NCBI GenBank assembly: GCA_910586725.1
Contig: CAJUJL010000009.1
Span: 1-64,000, forward strand
DNA from: an uncultured Lachnospiraceae bacterium
GTDB taxonomy: Bacteria > Bacillota > Clostridia > Lachnospirales > Lachnospiraceae
Length of the DNA stretch: 64,000 nt
Reading direction: 5' to 3'
Positions 35,343 through 43,807 of the stretch are shown here, in pieces. Both the position numbers and the translations under genes were made by a program. The notes under the pieces are model-generated. The model worked only from the letters and a program-made list of their open reading frames with translations. It was not told the DNA's origin and did not search any database. The stretch's first letter is position 1. The number at the start of each line of letters is the position of its first letter.

Positions 35343-36707
35343 ATGGAACAACAGACAGAAAACAAAATGGGAACGATGCCGGTCAATAAGCTGCTGGTCA
35401 ATATTTCTCTGCCAATGGTAATATCCATGCTGGTACAGGCGCTTTACAATATTGTGGACAGTATTTTTGTGGCGCAGATTGACGAATACGCGTTGACGGC
35501 GGTATCGCTGGCATTCCCGCTGCAGAACTTTATGATTGCGGTGGGCGCCGGGACGGGAGTGGGCGTGAACGCCCTGCTTTCCAAACGCCTCGGGGAAAAG
35601 AGAATGAAAGAAGTGGATCTGGCGGCGAACAATTCGGTGTTTCTGGCGGCATGCAATTATTTGTTGTTTTTGCTGATCGGATTGTTTTTATCGGATACGT
35701 ATTACAGGCTGCAAACGGATATAACAGAGATTATAGAGTACGGCAAGACGTATCTTGTCATTTGTACGGCGGCAAGCTTCGGCATGTTTGGGCAGTTTTG
35801 CTTTGAGAGGCTTTTGCAGTCGACGGGGCGTACCGTATGCACGATGATTACCCAGTCGGCGGGAGCTGTGATTAATCTGATTTTTGATCCGATTTTAATT
35901 TTCGGATTATTTGGATTTCCCAAAATGGGAATTGCCGGAGCGGCGGCCGCTACGGTATTCGGACAGATCGTGGCAATGGTTTTGGCCATCCTTTATAACA
36001 GTAAGAAAAATACTGATGTCAGAATGTCTTTGAAACTGATGCGCCCGGATAAAAAGACGATAAAGCAGATTTATAGTGTAGCTGTCCCGGCGATTTTGAT
36101 GCAGTCGATCGGATCGGTGATGACATTCCTGATGAATAAGATCCTGCTTGGCTTTACTTCTACGGCGGCGGCTGTGTTTGGAGTGTATTTTAAGCTGCAA
36201 AGTTTTATTTTTATGCCGATCTTTGGCTTAAACAACGGCCTGATTCCGATTGTTGCGTACAATTACGGAGCCGGGTACAAAGATCGGATTGTAAAGGCCA
36301 TGAAAAGCAGCATGATTGCCGCGTTTTTTATTATGCTGGCAGGGCTTTTGACTGCGGAGCTGATACCGGAGATGCTTTTGATGCTCTTTAAAGCTTCTGA
36401 CGAGATGTTAAGAATCGGAGTTCCCGCGCTTCGTATTTTATGCACCTGTTATATTTTCGCGGGTGTGTCGATTGTGGCAAGCGGCGTGTTCCAGGGTCTG
36501 GGAAAAAGCGTCTACAGCCTCGTGCTTTCTGTTATCCGGCAGATTGTAATTTTAATTCCGGCGGCGTATCTGCTTTCTTTGACCGGAGAGTTAAACGCGG
36601 TCTGGTTCTCGTTTCCGATTGCGGAAATCGGTTCGTTTATCGTAACGCTGGTATATTTGAGGATTACGATGCGTTCCTTAGACCGGATGATTCAGAAACG
36701 GCAATAA
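35343..36707 (+). CDS. MATE-family efflux transporter
   Basis: The 454-residue protein has 12 predicted helices and the MATE start pattern PVNKLLVNISLPMVISMLVQALYNIVDSIFV with a second-half repeat GLNNGLIPIVAYNYGAG. It would export drugs or cations using the Na+ or H+ gradient. It is 19 bases downstream of the DUF308 gene and 22 bases upstream of a TetR-type regulator that may control it. Confidence 0.92.
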   Translation: MEQQTENKMGTMPVNKLLVNISLPMVISMLVQALYNIVDSIFVAQIDEYALTAVSLAFPLQNFMIAVGAGTGVGVNALLSKRLGEKRMKEVDLAANNSVFLAACNYLLFLLIGLFLSDTYYRLQTDITEIIEYGKTYLVICTAASFGMFGQFCFERLLQSTGRTVCTMITQSAGAVINLIFDPILIFGLFGFPKMGIAGAAAATVFGQIVAMVLAILYNSKKNTDVRMSLKLMRPDKKTIKQIYSVAVPAILMQSIGSVMTFLMNKILLGFTSTAAAVFGVYFKLQSFIFMPIFGLNNGLIPIVAYNYGAGYKDRIVKAMKSSMIAAFFIMLAGLLTAELIPEMLLMLFKASDEMLRIGVPALRILCTCYIFAGVSIVASGVFQGLGKSVYSLVLSVIRQIVILIPAAYLLSLTGELNAVWFSFPIAEIGSFIVTLVYLRITMRSLDRMIQKRQ

Positions 36708-36729
36708 ACGGAAATGGGGGATCAAACAG

Positions 36730-37305
36730 ATGCAGGGAAAGAATGCGACAGATGCTTTGCTTGCGGGAAGCTTCAAAAAACTGGCGCTGCATCAGCCAAT
36801 TGAAAAAATTACCATCAAAGAAATTACAGACGACGCAGGAGTCATACGTCCGACTTTTTATAATCATTTTCAGGATAAATATGAGCTTTTGGAGTGGATC
36901 ATAAAAACAGAGCTGTTAGAGCCGATCCGTCCGCTGATTGAAAACGAGATGATAAATGAAGCTCTGCTGCTGTTGTTTATCAACATTGAAAAAGAGCAGA
37001 GGTTTTACATGCAGGCGGTGCGCCTGGAAGGACAGAATTCCTTTGAGTCTATTGCAAGAAACTGTGTCAAGGGGATTCTTCTGGAAATCATCGACAAAAA
37101 TGCGGAGGATAAAATTCGCAAATTTTCTTACTTAACGCCGAACCGTGTTGCGGAATATTACGCCCAGTCAATGTGTTCGATCGTAATTGTCTGGATGAAA
37201 AGCGGCATGGCCGTATCCGCGCGCGAGCTGGCCGAGATTTACGATTATATGCTAAAACATTCCGTCGCGGAGGTATTGTTCGGACTGCCGGAAGAAAACG
37301 GATAG
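36730..37305 (+). CDS. TetR/AcrR-family regulator
   Basis: The 191-residue protein has an N-terminal helix-turn-helix (ITIKEITDDAGVIRPTFYNHFQDKYELLEWI). The ligand-binding part is all-helical. It sits between the MATE gene and an MMPL transporter gene, so either could be a target. A nested dyad downstream (37351-37396) is a plausible operator. Confidence 0.9.
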   Translation: MQGKNATDALLAGSFKKLALHQPIEKITIKEITDDAGVIRPTFYNHFQDKYELLEWIIKTELLEPIRPLIENEMINEALLLLFINIEKEQRFYMQAVRLEGQNSFESIARNCVKGILLEIIDKNAEDKIRKFSYLTPNRVAEYYAQSMCSIVIVWMKSGMAVSARELAEIYDYMLKHSVAEVLFGLPEENG

Positions 37306-37350
37306 ACGTAAACATTCGTAGGCATGATCGCTATACAATATAAAAAAGGT

Positions 37351-37396
37351 GTTGATTTTTCTATACAAAAGCTATTTTTTGTATAAAGTGGATCAA
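37351..37396 (+). promoter_or_regulatory. Nested dyad, candidate TetR-family operator
   Basis: GTTGAT (37351-37356) pairs with ATCAAC (37391-37396), and inside it TATACAAAA (37362-37370) pairs with TTTTGTATA (37377-37385). A partial extra copy CTATACAA lies at 37331-37338. The symmetry and location between tetR and the MMPL gene suit an operator; an RNA hairpin is the alternative. Confidence 0.5.
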
Positions 37397-37404
37397 CAAA
37401 GCAA

Positions 37405-37438
37405 AAAGATTGAATATTTTCATATTCAGTCTTTTTTT
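37405..37438 (+). terminator. Intrinsic terminator between tetR and the MMPL gene
   Basis: AAAGATTGAATAT (37405-37417) and ATATTCAGTCTTT (37422-37434) form a 13-position stem with one T-G pair, followed by a T run. It ends the tetR transcript or attenuates read-through into the MMPL gene. Confidence 0.8.
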
Positions 37439-37499
37439 ATATATTAACTACGAAAGAAAGAGGAGACGCAAAATAATCAAGAAAGTGGTGTGAAAGAAA

Positions 37500-39578
37500 A
37501 TGATTCGTTTTGGAAAAAGAGTAGTAAAATTACGGGTTCCGATTTTAATTGCGGCTGTTCTGCTGTTAGTTCCGTCGTTATTCGGATACCTGAATACAAG
37601 AATCAATTATGACATTCTCTCCTATCTGCCCGGGGATATTGAAACGATGGAGGGACAGGAAATTCTGCTGGAGGAATTTGGCACAGGCGCGTTTTCCGTA
37701 TGCGTGGTTTCCGGAATGGAAGAAAAAGAAATTTCCGCTTTGGAAGAGACATTAAAGGATGTTTCCCATGTCAAAGATGTTTTGTGGTACGGCTCGGTTG
37801 CGGACATATCCGTTCCGGTGGAAATGCTCCCATCCAAAGCGGGGGAAGCGCTTCAAAATGCAGAGACGGGAAGTTCTCTTTTGATCATAACCTTTGACAC
37901 ATCCATGTCCGCAGATGAAACATTAGACGCAATTGAAGAAATCAGGGAGCTTACAGAGAGAAAATGTCTGCTGAGCGGAATGTCTGCGGTCGTTACGGAT
38001 ATTAAAAAAATATGCAACAGCGAGGCCGTCATTTATGTGTTGATTGCCGTTATCCTTTCCGCACTGGCGCTTGCGGTGACAATGGACTCTTACCTGATAC
38101 CGGTTATATTTCTTTTGAGTATCGGAATGGCAATTGCGTATAATCTGGGAACAAACAGAATTTCCGGAGAAATCTCTTTTATTACACAGGCGCTTGCGGC
38201 GGTGTTGCAGCTTGCGGTAACGATGGATTATTCCATTTTCCTCTGGCATAGCTACGAAGAGAACCAGACCAGGTATCCGGGTGATAAAAACCGGGCGATG
38301 GCCCATGCGGTTTCACAAACGCTCTCTTCTGTAGTCGGAAGCTCGATTACGACCATTGCAGGGTTTTTGGCAATGTGTTTTATGACATTTACCCTGGGCA
38401 AAGATTTGGGAATTGTTATGGCCAAGGGCGTAGTATTCGGCGTGGCCGGCTGCGTAACCATACTTCCGGCTATGATACTGGTCATGGATCCATGGATCGA
38501 AAAGACGAAACACAAGCCGGTTATACCGGATTTCGGAAAAATCGGAAATTTTGTTACAAAACATTACCGCATATTTCTGATAGTCTTTGCGGTAGTCATT
38601 GGCCCCATGTTTTATGCGCAGAATCATAATCAGGTATATTACGATCTGGTCGGTACGCTGCCCAAAGAGCTGATGAGCGTAGAAGCGGGAGATACCCTTG
38701 AACAGGAATATCAATTGGGAGCGGCGCATGTGATTTTAGCAGACAGTAAATTATCAAAAAAAGATGCTTATCAGATGGAAAAGGAACTGAAAGACGTCCG
38801 GGGCGTGAAACTTGCGCTTGGTCTGGATTCCGTTACCGGGCCGCTCATTCCGGATGAAATGGCATCAAAGAAATTGCGGGAGACGTTGGATAATGGAACC
38901 TGCCAGATGATCTATGTTCTGTCGGAATACAAAACAGGTACGGACGAAGTAAATGAACAGTGCGACACAATAAGGGAAATTATTAAGCGATATGACAAAA
39001 CGGCAATGCTGATTGGCGAGGCGCCCTGTACGCAGGATTTAATTACGATTACGGACAGAGATTTTACAATTGTAAATGCAGCTTCCATTTTATTGATATT
39101 TTTTATCATTGCTATTGTATTAAAATCGGTTTCCCTTCCGGTTATTCTGGTGTCAGTCATCGAATTTGCAATTTTCATCAACATGGGAATACCGTACTAT
39201 ACAAAAACGACGCTTCCGTTTATCGCATCCATTGTCATAGGAACGATTCAGCTGGGAGCGACCGTAGATTACGCAATCTTAATGACAAACCGCTATAAAA
39301 GGGAGCGAAGCCGCGGAGCGGAAAAGAAAGAAGCAATCGTAACGGCTCTCAATACATCCCTGCAGTCCGTTGTAGTCAGCGCATTTAGTTTTTTCGCGGC
39401 AACGTTTGGCGTTGGCATGTATTCCAGCATCGACATGATCAGCTCATTGTGCATGCTTCTGTCAAGGGGAGCGATCGTAAGCTTACTTGTCGTTGCATTT
39501 ATACTTCCGGCATTGTTCATGGTGTTTGATAAAATCATTCTCCATACAAGCATCGGATTTCAACCAAAAAAGAATTAA
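37500..39578 (+). CDS. MMPL/RND-family transporter
   Basis: The 692-residue protein has a first helix followed by an extracytoplasmic domain, a cluster of five helices, then a second such half: the duplicated RND fold. MMPL signatures are visible, such as TMDYSIFLWHSYEENQ in the first half and ATVDYAILMTNRYKRER in the second. Firmicute members export lipids or surfactant-like compounds. The next gene, 28 bases downstream, is the heptad-repeat partner usually found with this family. Confidence 0.9.
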   Translation: MIRFGKRVVKLRVPILIAAVLLLVPSLFGYLNTRINYDILSYLPGDIETMEGQEILLEEFGTGAFSVCVVSGMEEKEISALEETLKDVSHVKDVLWYGSVADISVPVEMLPSKAGEALQNAETGSSLLIITFDTSMSADETLDAIEEIRELTERKCLLSGMSAVVTDIKKICNSEAVIYVLIAVILSALALAVTMDSYLIPVIFLLSIGMAIAYNLGTNRISGEISFITQALAAVLQLAVTMDYSIFLWHSYEENQTRYPGDKNRAMAHAVSQTLSSVVGSSITTIAGFLAMCFMTFTLGKDLGIVMAKGVVFGVAGCVTILPAMILVMDPWIEKTKHKPVIPDFGKIGNFVTKHYRIFLIVFAVVIGPMFYAQNHNQVYYDLVGTLPKELMSVEAGDTLEQEYQLGAAHVILADSKLSKKDAYQMEKELKDVRGVKLALGLDSVTGPLIPDEMASKKLRETLDNGTCQMIYVLSEYKTGTDEVNEQCDTIREIIKRYDKTAMLIGEAPCTQDLITITDRDFTIVNAASILLIFFIIAIVLKSVSLPVILVSVIEFAIFINMGIPYYTKTTLPFIASIVIGTIQLGATVDYAILMTNRYKRERSRGAEKKEAIVTALNTSLQSVVVSAFSFFAATFGVGMYSSIDMISSLCMLLSRGAIVSLLVVAFILPALFMVFDKIILHTSIGFQPKKN

Positions 39579-39606
39579 AATTATGACAGATCAGGAGGAA
39601 TGGAAG

Positions 39607-42123
39607 ATGAAATTAACACAGTTAAAAGAAAAATTCAAAAACAGATATGTGATTCGTATTGTGGCGGGCATTTTAACGGTTGCCGTTATAGGCAGCGGCA
39701 CAACGGCCTACAATGTGTACGCCTCCAAAGCGCAGCAGCCTCTAAAAACCGATCAGGAGCAAAAATTTGTTCCTGCGGAGAGCCTGTTGGAAAACAATAC
39801 GAAGGAATCGGATCAAACGGCGGAAAAAGAAGAAACGGTTTATATTATCGCAGACAGTGCCGGAAAGGCCGAGACGACCATTGTCAGTGAATGGCTTAAA
39901 AATCCAGGAGGTGAAGAGACGATACAGGACATGTCAGATCTTTCGGATATTGAAAATGTCAAGGGAGATGAACAATTTAAAAAGGACGGAAACAAATTAA
40001 GCTGGGATGCAGACGGCAAAGACATCTATTATCAGGGAACTACGAAAAAAGAAGCGCCGGTAACGACAAAGCTTACCTACTATCTGGACGGCAAAGAAAT
40101 AGAGCCTGAAAAGCTTGCGGGGAAAAGCGGAAAAGTGAAAATCCGGTTTGGCTACACAAACAACGAGAAGAGAGGAGACGTATATGTGCCGTTTGCCGCG
40201 GTATCCGGCATGGTATTAAACGATAGCTTTACCAATGTGGAGGTGGAAAACGGCAAGGTGATTTCAAACGGAGACGCCAATATTGCAGTCGGCGTTGCGC
40301 TGCCGGGATTAAAAGAAAGCCTGAAAATAGAAGAAAGTGATTTTTCGGAAGACATTTCCATACCGGATTATGTGGAAGTGACGGCAGACGTAAAGAATTT
40401 CTCATTGGATATGACGATGACGGTCATTGTCAGTGCGTCAAAGCTTTCGGAGTTCGGGGACTTCGATTGGTCAAATTTAGATGAAAAAATAGAGGATCTG
40501 GCCGATGCAACCGATCAGTTAAAGGACGGTTCGAAAGAGCTGTATCGTGGACTGGATACATTAAATCAGAAAATGGGTGAGTTTTCCGGCGGCGTGGATA
40601 CGCTGCAAAGCGGCATAACAGCCTATACGGACGGGGCCGGAAAACTGGCGGAAGGAATCGAAACGTTAAGGGGTCAGACAGGCGTGTTAATAAACGGAGT
40701 TTCGGATTTGACGGCAAGCGTGGGCACATTAAACGCCGGGATGAAAATGCTGGATCAGACCTTGAATAATGAAATGGATGAAAAAGCAAAAGCAACGGCG
40801 CGGGCAAGTGCGGCGGCACAGGCAGAGAGCGCAGTAGAAGCGCAGTTTGCAGACGATTCCAATGCGTTAGGCTACAATCAGATTAAATCCCAGGCGTCGC
40901 AGAAATTCTATGAACTGGCAGCCTCTGATACGGCAAAGCAGACGGCTGCGGAATTGGCAAAACAGGCAGCTACAGCAGGAATACAGTCGCAGAAAGCGCA
41001 GATTTCCGCCACGGCCAGAGCACAGGCAGAGGCAGGAATACAGTCGCAGAAAGCGCAGATTGCGGCATCGGCAAAAGAACAGGCGCTGGGAAGCATCCGG
41101 GGGCAGTTGGATCAGATCGCGGCATCGGCGAGAGAACAGGCGGAAAGCGCGGCGTCCGGCGCAGTGAGCGATGATATGAAACAACAGTTGCGGTCGGCGT
41201 TTATGGCGGCGGGATATGCCCAGGCTGCGGCTGCGCAAAATATTACAGTAGAAGAGGCTATGTCAAATTCCGGTATCCAGGCGCAGGTGGCCCAGGCTGC
41301 GGAAGCGCAGCTGCAAACCGTTTTGGGGACGATAAAAACGGCGGCGGGCAGCGTGGCCGACCAGACAGCCAGGAGCGTAGCGGAACAGGTTACAGGCGGC
41401 GCAGCGGAGCAGACAGCGGGAGCTGTTGCGGAACAGGTAGCGGGCAGCGTGGCAGAGCAGACAGCCGGCAGCGTTGCGGAACAGGTAGCGGGCAGCGTAG
41501 CGCAGCAGGCGGCTCCGGTAATCGTGGAAGGAATTGCGCAACAGGCAAAAGAGGCGGTTGGAACCACCGTGGCAGACAGCGTAAAGCAGGGAGCCAAAAC
41601 CGCGGCAAGCCAGGCAGCGGGCCAGGCGGCGGTGGCCGGTGCGGAAACTGCTAAAAAGCAGATTGCGGAAAGCATTGAAAAAAAGGATGCGAAAACCGGT
41701 TACAGCCTGGTAAGCGGCATGCAGGCTCTGGATGCAGGCGTAAACGGCATGTCCGGCAAAATGCCGCAGCTGACAGCCGGAATAGAGCAGCTGTACCATG
41801 GAAGTCAGACACTGGCGTCCAAAAAATTTGAATTAAACAGCGGAACGCAGAAGCTGGCCAATGGCAAAGACCAGATGGCTGACGGCGTGAAAAAGCTGAC
41901 AGGCGGTTCAAAAGAACTGTCCGAGGGTATGAGCGAGTTTGCCAAGGAAGGCATAGAAAAACTGGTCAATAGCTATCATGGAGATGTCAGGGAGTTTACC
42001 GACCGGATCGAAGCGGTTCTGGACGCCGGCAAATCATACGAATCCTTCGGAGGCAAATCGGACGACATAACCGGAAATGTGAAATTTATCATAAAAACAG
42101 GAGAAATCATAGCAGAAAAGTAA
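39607..42123 (+). CDS. Secreted YhgE/Pip-like heptad-repeat protein
   Basis: The 838-residue protein has one N-terminal helix (about residues 15-32) and an extracytoplasmic beta-rich domain. Helical L-x-x-G repeats follow (DGSKELYRGLDTL, GAGKLAEGIETL), then a very Ala/Gln-rich region at about residues 400-690 with many AEQVAGS-type units, then further L-x-x-G repeats (LANGKDQMADGVKKL). This X-X-X-Leu-X-X-Gly pattern is typical of partners of MMPL transporters. ATG 39607 is chosen because AGGAGG lies 9 bases upstream. No C-terminal anchor is seen. Confidence 0.83.
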   Translation: MKLTQLKEKFKNRYVIRIVAGILTVAVIGSGTTAYNVYASKAQQPLKTDQEQKFVPAESLLENNTKESDQTAEKEETVYIIADSAGKAETTIVSEWLKNPGGEETIQDMSDLSDIENVKGDEQFKKDGNKLSWDADGKDIYYQGTTKKEAPVTTKLTYYLDGKEIEPEKLAGKSGKVKIRFGYTNNEKRGDVYVPFAAVSGMVLNDSFTNVEVENGKVISNGDANIAVGVALPGLKESLKIEESDFSEDISIPDYVEVTADVKNFSLDMTMTVIVSASKLSEFGDFDWSNLDEKIEDLADATDQLKDGSKELYRGLDTLNQKMGEFSGGVDTLQSGITAYTDGAGKLAEGIETLRGQTGVLINGVSDLTASVGTLNAGMKMLDQTLNNEMDEKAKATARASAAAQAESAVEAQFADDSNALGYNQIKSQASQKFYELAASDTAKQTAAELAKQAATAGIQSQKAQISATARAQAEAGIQSQKAQIAASAKEQALGSIRGQLDQIAASAREQAESAASGAVSDDMKQQLRSAFMAAGYAQAAAAQNITVEEAMSNSGIQAQVAQAAEAQLQTVLGTIKTAAGSVADQTARSVAEQVTGGAAEQTAGAVAEQVAGSVAEQTAGSVAEQVAGSVAQQAAPVIVEGIAQQAKEAVGTTVADSVKQGAKTAASQAAGQAAVAGAETAKKQIAESIEKKDAKTGYSLVSGMQALDAGVNGMSGKMPQLTAGIEQLYHGSQTLASKKFELNSGTQKLANGKDQMADGVKKLTGGSKELSEGMSEFAKEGIEKLVNSYHGDVREFTDRIEAVLDAGKSYESFGGKSDDITGNVKFIIKTGEIIAEK

Positions 42124-42138
42124 GAAAGACAACCGGGA

Positions 42139-42171
42139 CTGCGCGGCATATTCCATACGGATGCCGCGCAG
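42139..42171. terminator. GC-rich hairpin between convergent genes
   Basis: CTGCGCGGCAT (42139-42149) pairs perfectly with ATGCCGCGCAG (42161-42171). No T run follows on either strand, so termination is plausible but not certain. Confidence 0.5.
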
Positions 42172-42185
42172 CCGGAAAGTAATGT

Positions 42186-43721
42186 TTATTTGGTATATTC
42201 CGCGATCAATTGTAAGAGTTGACCGTGGTTTTCTTTTATCCAGGAATCATAGACGGTATGTGCACGGCTTATGGTTTGTCCCAGTTCTATTAAAAAGAGA
42301 GGAATCTTATCTTCGGCCATAATGCCGGCGTCTGCGCCGAAATTTTCTTTTCCCAGAGCAGAGCATCCTCCCTCAAATATGGCATAAGCCGGTTTTGGTC
42401 CCTCGGGCGACTGCTTTACGGCGCCGCGGAAGCCCAGAGAGGCAGACTGGTGCGCGCTGCAGGAAGAGGGACAGCCGGAAATGTGGATTTTGGGTAAAAC
42501 GCCGTCGGCAAATTCATAAGGACGCACGGCGTCGACGCAGGCCTTGAGCAGAGACTGGGAATCCCTTAGACCAAGCTGGCAGATATGATTGCCGATGCAT
42601 GCCACGGAAGTCTCAAATAAAGTATTTGCGCCGTCGTCTGTCAGGGCGAGCAGGGTTTGGGCTTCTTCTGCCGTGCAGTTGATAAAATACATGCCCTCAT
42701 CCGGGGCAAGGCGTATTTCGACGTCTTCCATAGGCGCAATCGTATCATACAGGGTACGGAACAGAGAGGGACTCGGATTGCCCCCGATGGGATGATACGA
42801 AACGGCATAGAGCCCCGGCTGCTTTTGTTCTGTTACCCGCGGATGCGTCAGGGTAGAAGAACCCTTTTTTGAAACGGAAAGGGGAGAAGGATGAATTTTT
42901 AAATCCTCCTGCGCCATTGCGCATTCTAACTTCTCCTGAAACGCCCTGCGCAGTCCTTCGGCGCCAAGCGTATCCTGCATATAGCGAGTTCTTGCCCTGG
43001 CGCGGCTTTCATAATTTCCATAAGAAGTGAAGGTATCGACCATAGCCTTGATATAATAAAGGATCATTTCAGGAGCCGCGTCTTCGGCTGCGAGAATGCC
43101 CATTTTGGGTTGGATTCCCAGGCCGCCCGCGCAATAGACGTCAAAAGTCTGGTTCTTCTTTGCGACAAATCCAAGATCCCGGAAAGTAGCGTGCGGAAAA
43201 TTTTCAGAGCTTCCCGAAAAGGCGACTTTTAACTTCCTTGGAAGCTTAACGGTTTTGATAAATCCGAGCAGGTATTCAGACGCGGCGCTGACGTATCCCG
43301 TCAGATCAAACGGTTCTCTTTTATCCACGCCGCTTAAAGGAGACATCATAACATTTCGCGGATAATCTCCCCCGCCTCCCCTTGTGATAATTCCATGCGC
43401 CCACGCTTCTTCTGCCAGAGAGCAGATGGCGTCCGGTTTTAGGTTGTGAAGCTGCACGGTCTGGCAGGTTGTCAGATGCAGACGGTCGATGTGGTATTTT
43501 TCAATGCTGTCGGCGATAAAGCGTAGCGAGTCTTTTGAAATTCTTCCGCCGGGAAGCCGGAGACGGAGCATGCCGAGACTGCCGCCTCTTTGGGCATAGC
43601 TTCCAAAGCCTCCCGAAAAACTCTTGTATTCGGCTACGGAAACTTTCCCATTGTAAAAATCGTTTGTAATTTTTTTGAATTCTACCAGATCTTCCCGAAA
43701 CTCTTTTGCATAATCTTTCAT
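42186..43721 (-). CDS. Sirohaem nitrite/sulfite reductase family protein
   Basis: The 511-residue protein has the two cysteine pairs that bind the [4Fe-4S]/sirohaem centre: C-x5-C (CIGNHIC near residue 372) and C-x3-C (GCPSSC near residue 417). Sirohaem-side residues lie in GGRISKDSLR and HLTTCQTVQLH. It would reduce nitrite or sulfite with ferredoxin; which of the two cannot be told from sequence alone. No cys or nir genes are adjacent. Confidence 0.88.
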   Translation of the reverse strand: MKDYAKEFREDLVEFKKITNDFYNGKVSVAEYKSFSGGFGSYAQRGGSLGMLRLRLPGGRISKDSLRFIADSIEKYHIDRLHLTTCQTVQLHNLKPDAICSLAEEAWAHGIITRGGGGDYPRNVMMSPLSGVDKREPFDLTGYVSAASEYLLGFIKTVKLPRKLKVAFSGSSENFPHATFRDLGFVAKKNQTFDVYCAGGLGIQPKMGILAAEDAAPEMILYYIKAMVDTFTSYGNYESRARARTRYMQDTLGAEGLRRAFQEKLECAMAQEDLKIHPSPLSVSKKGSSTLTHPRVTEQKQPGLYAVSYHPIGGNPSPSLFRTLYDTIAPMEDVEIRLAPDEGMYFINCTAEEAQTLLALTDDGANTLFETSVACIGNHICQLGLRDSQSLLKACVDAVRPYEFADGVLPKIHISGCPSSCSAHQSASLGFRGAVKQSPEGPKPAYAIFEGGCSALGKENFGADAGIMAEDKIPLFLIELGQTISRAHTVYDSWIKENHGQLLQLIAEYTK

Positions 43722-43758
43722 AAAACGTATTCCTTTCTGATCAAAATGATAAAATAAA

Positions 43759-43788
43759 AAACTGCCTCATAATAGTATGAGACAGTTT
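43759..43788 (-). terminator. Intrinsic terminator of the LTA-synthase-like gene
   Basis: On the minus strand AAACTG-TCTCATA pairs with TATGAG-CAGTTT with one mismatch around a 4-base loop and is followed by TTTTTTATTTTA. Confidence 0.85.
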
Positions 43789-43807
43789 CTGGAAATTATC
43801 AATCTTT

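Noticed and set aside
41340..41520. Short repeats that could suggest a CRISPR-like array
   Set aside because: The repeats are in frame, unequal and encode AEQVAGS-type protein units, with no regular unique spacers. No cas genes are present.
41112..41799. Antisense frames rich in Ala, Cys and Ser opposite the heptad-repeat protein
   Set aside because: They mirror the Ala/Gln-rich repeats of the real gene on the other strand and have no independent features.
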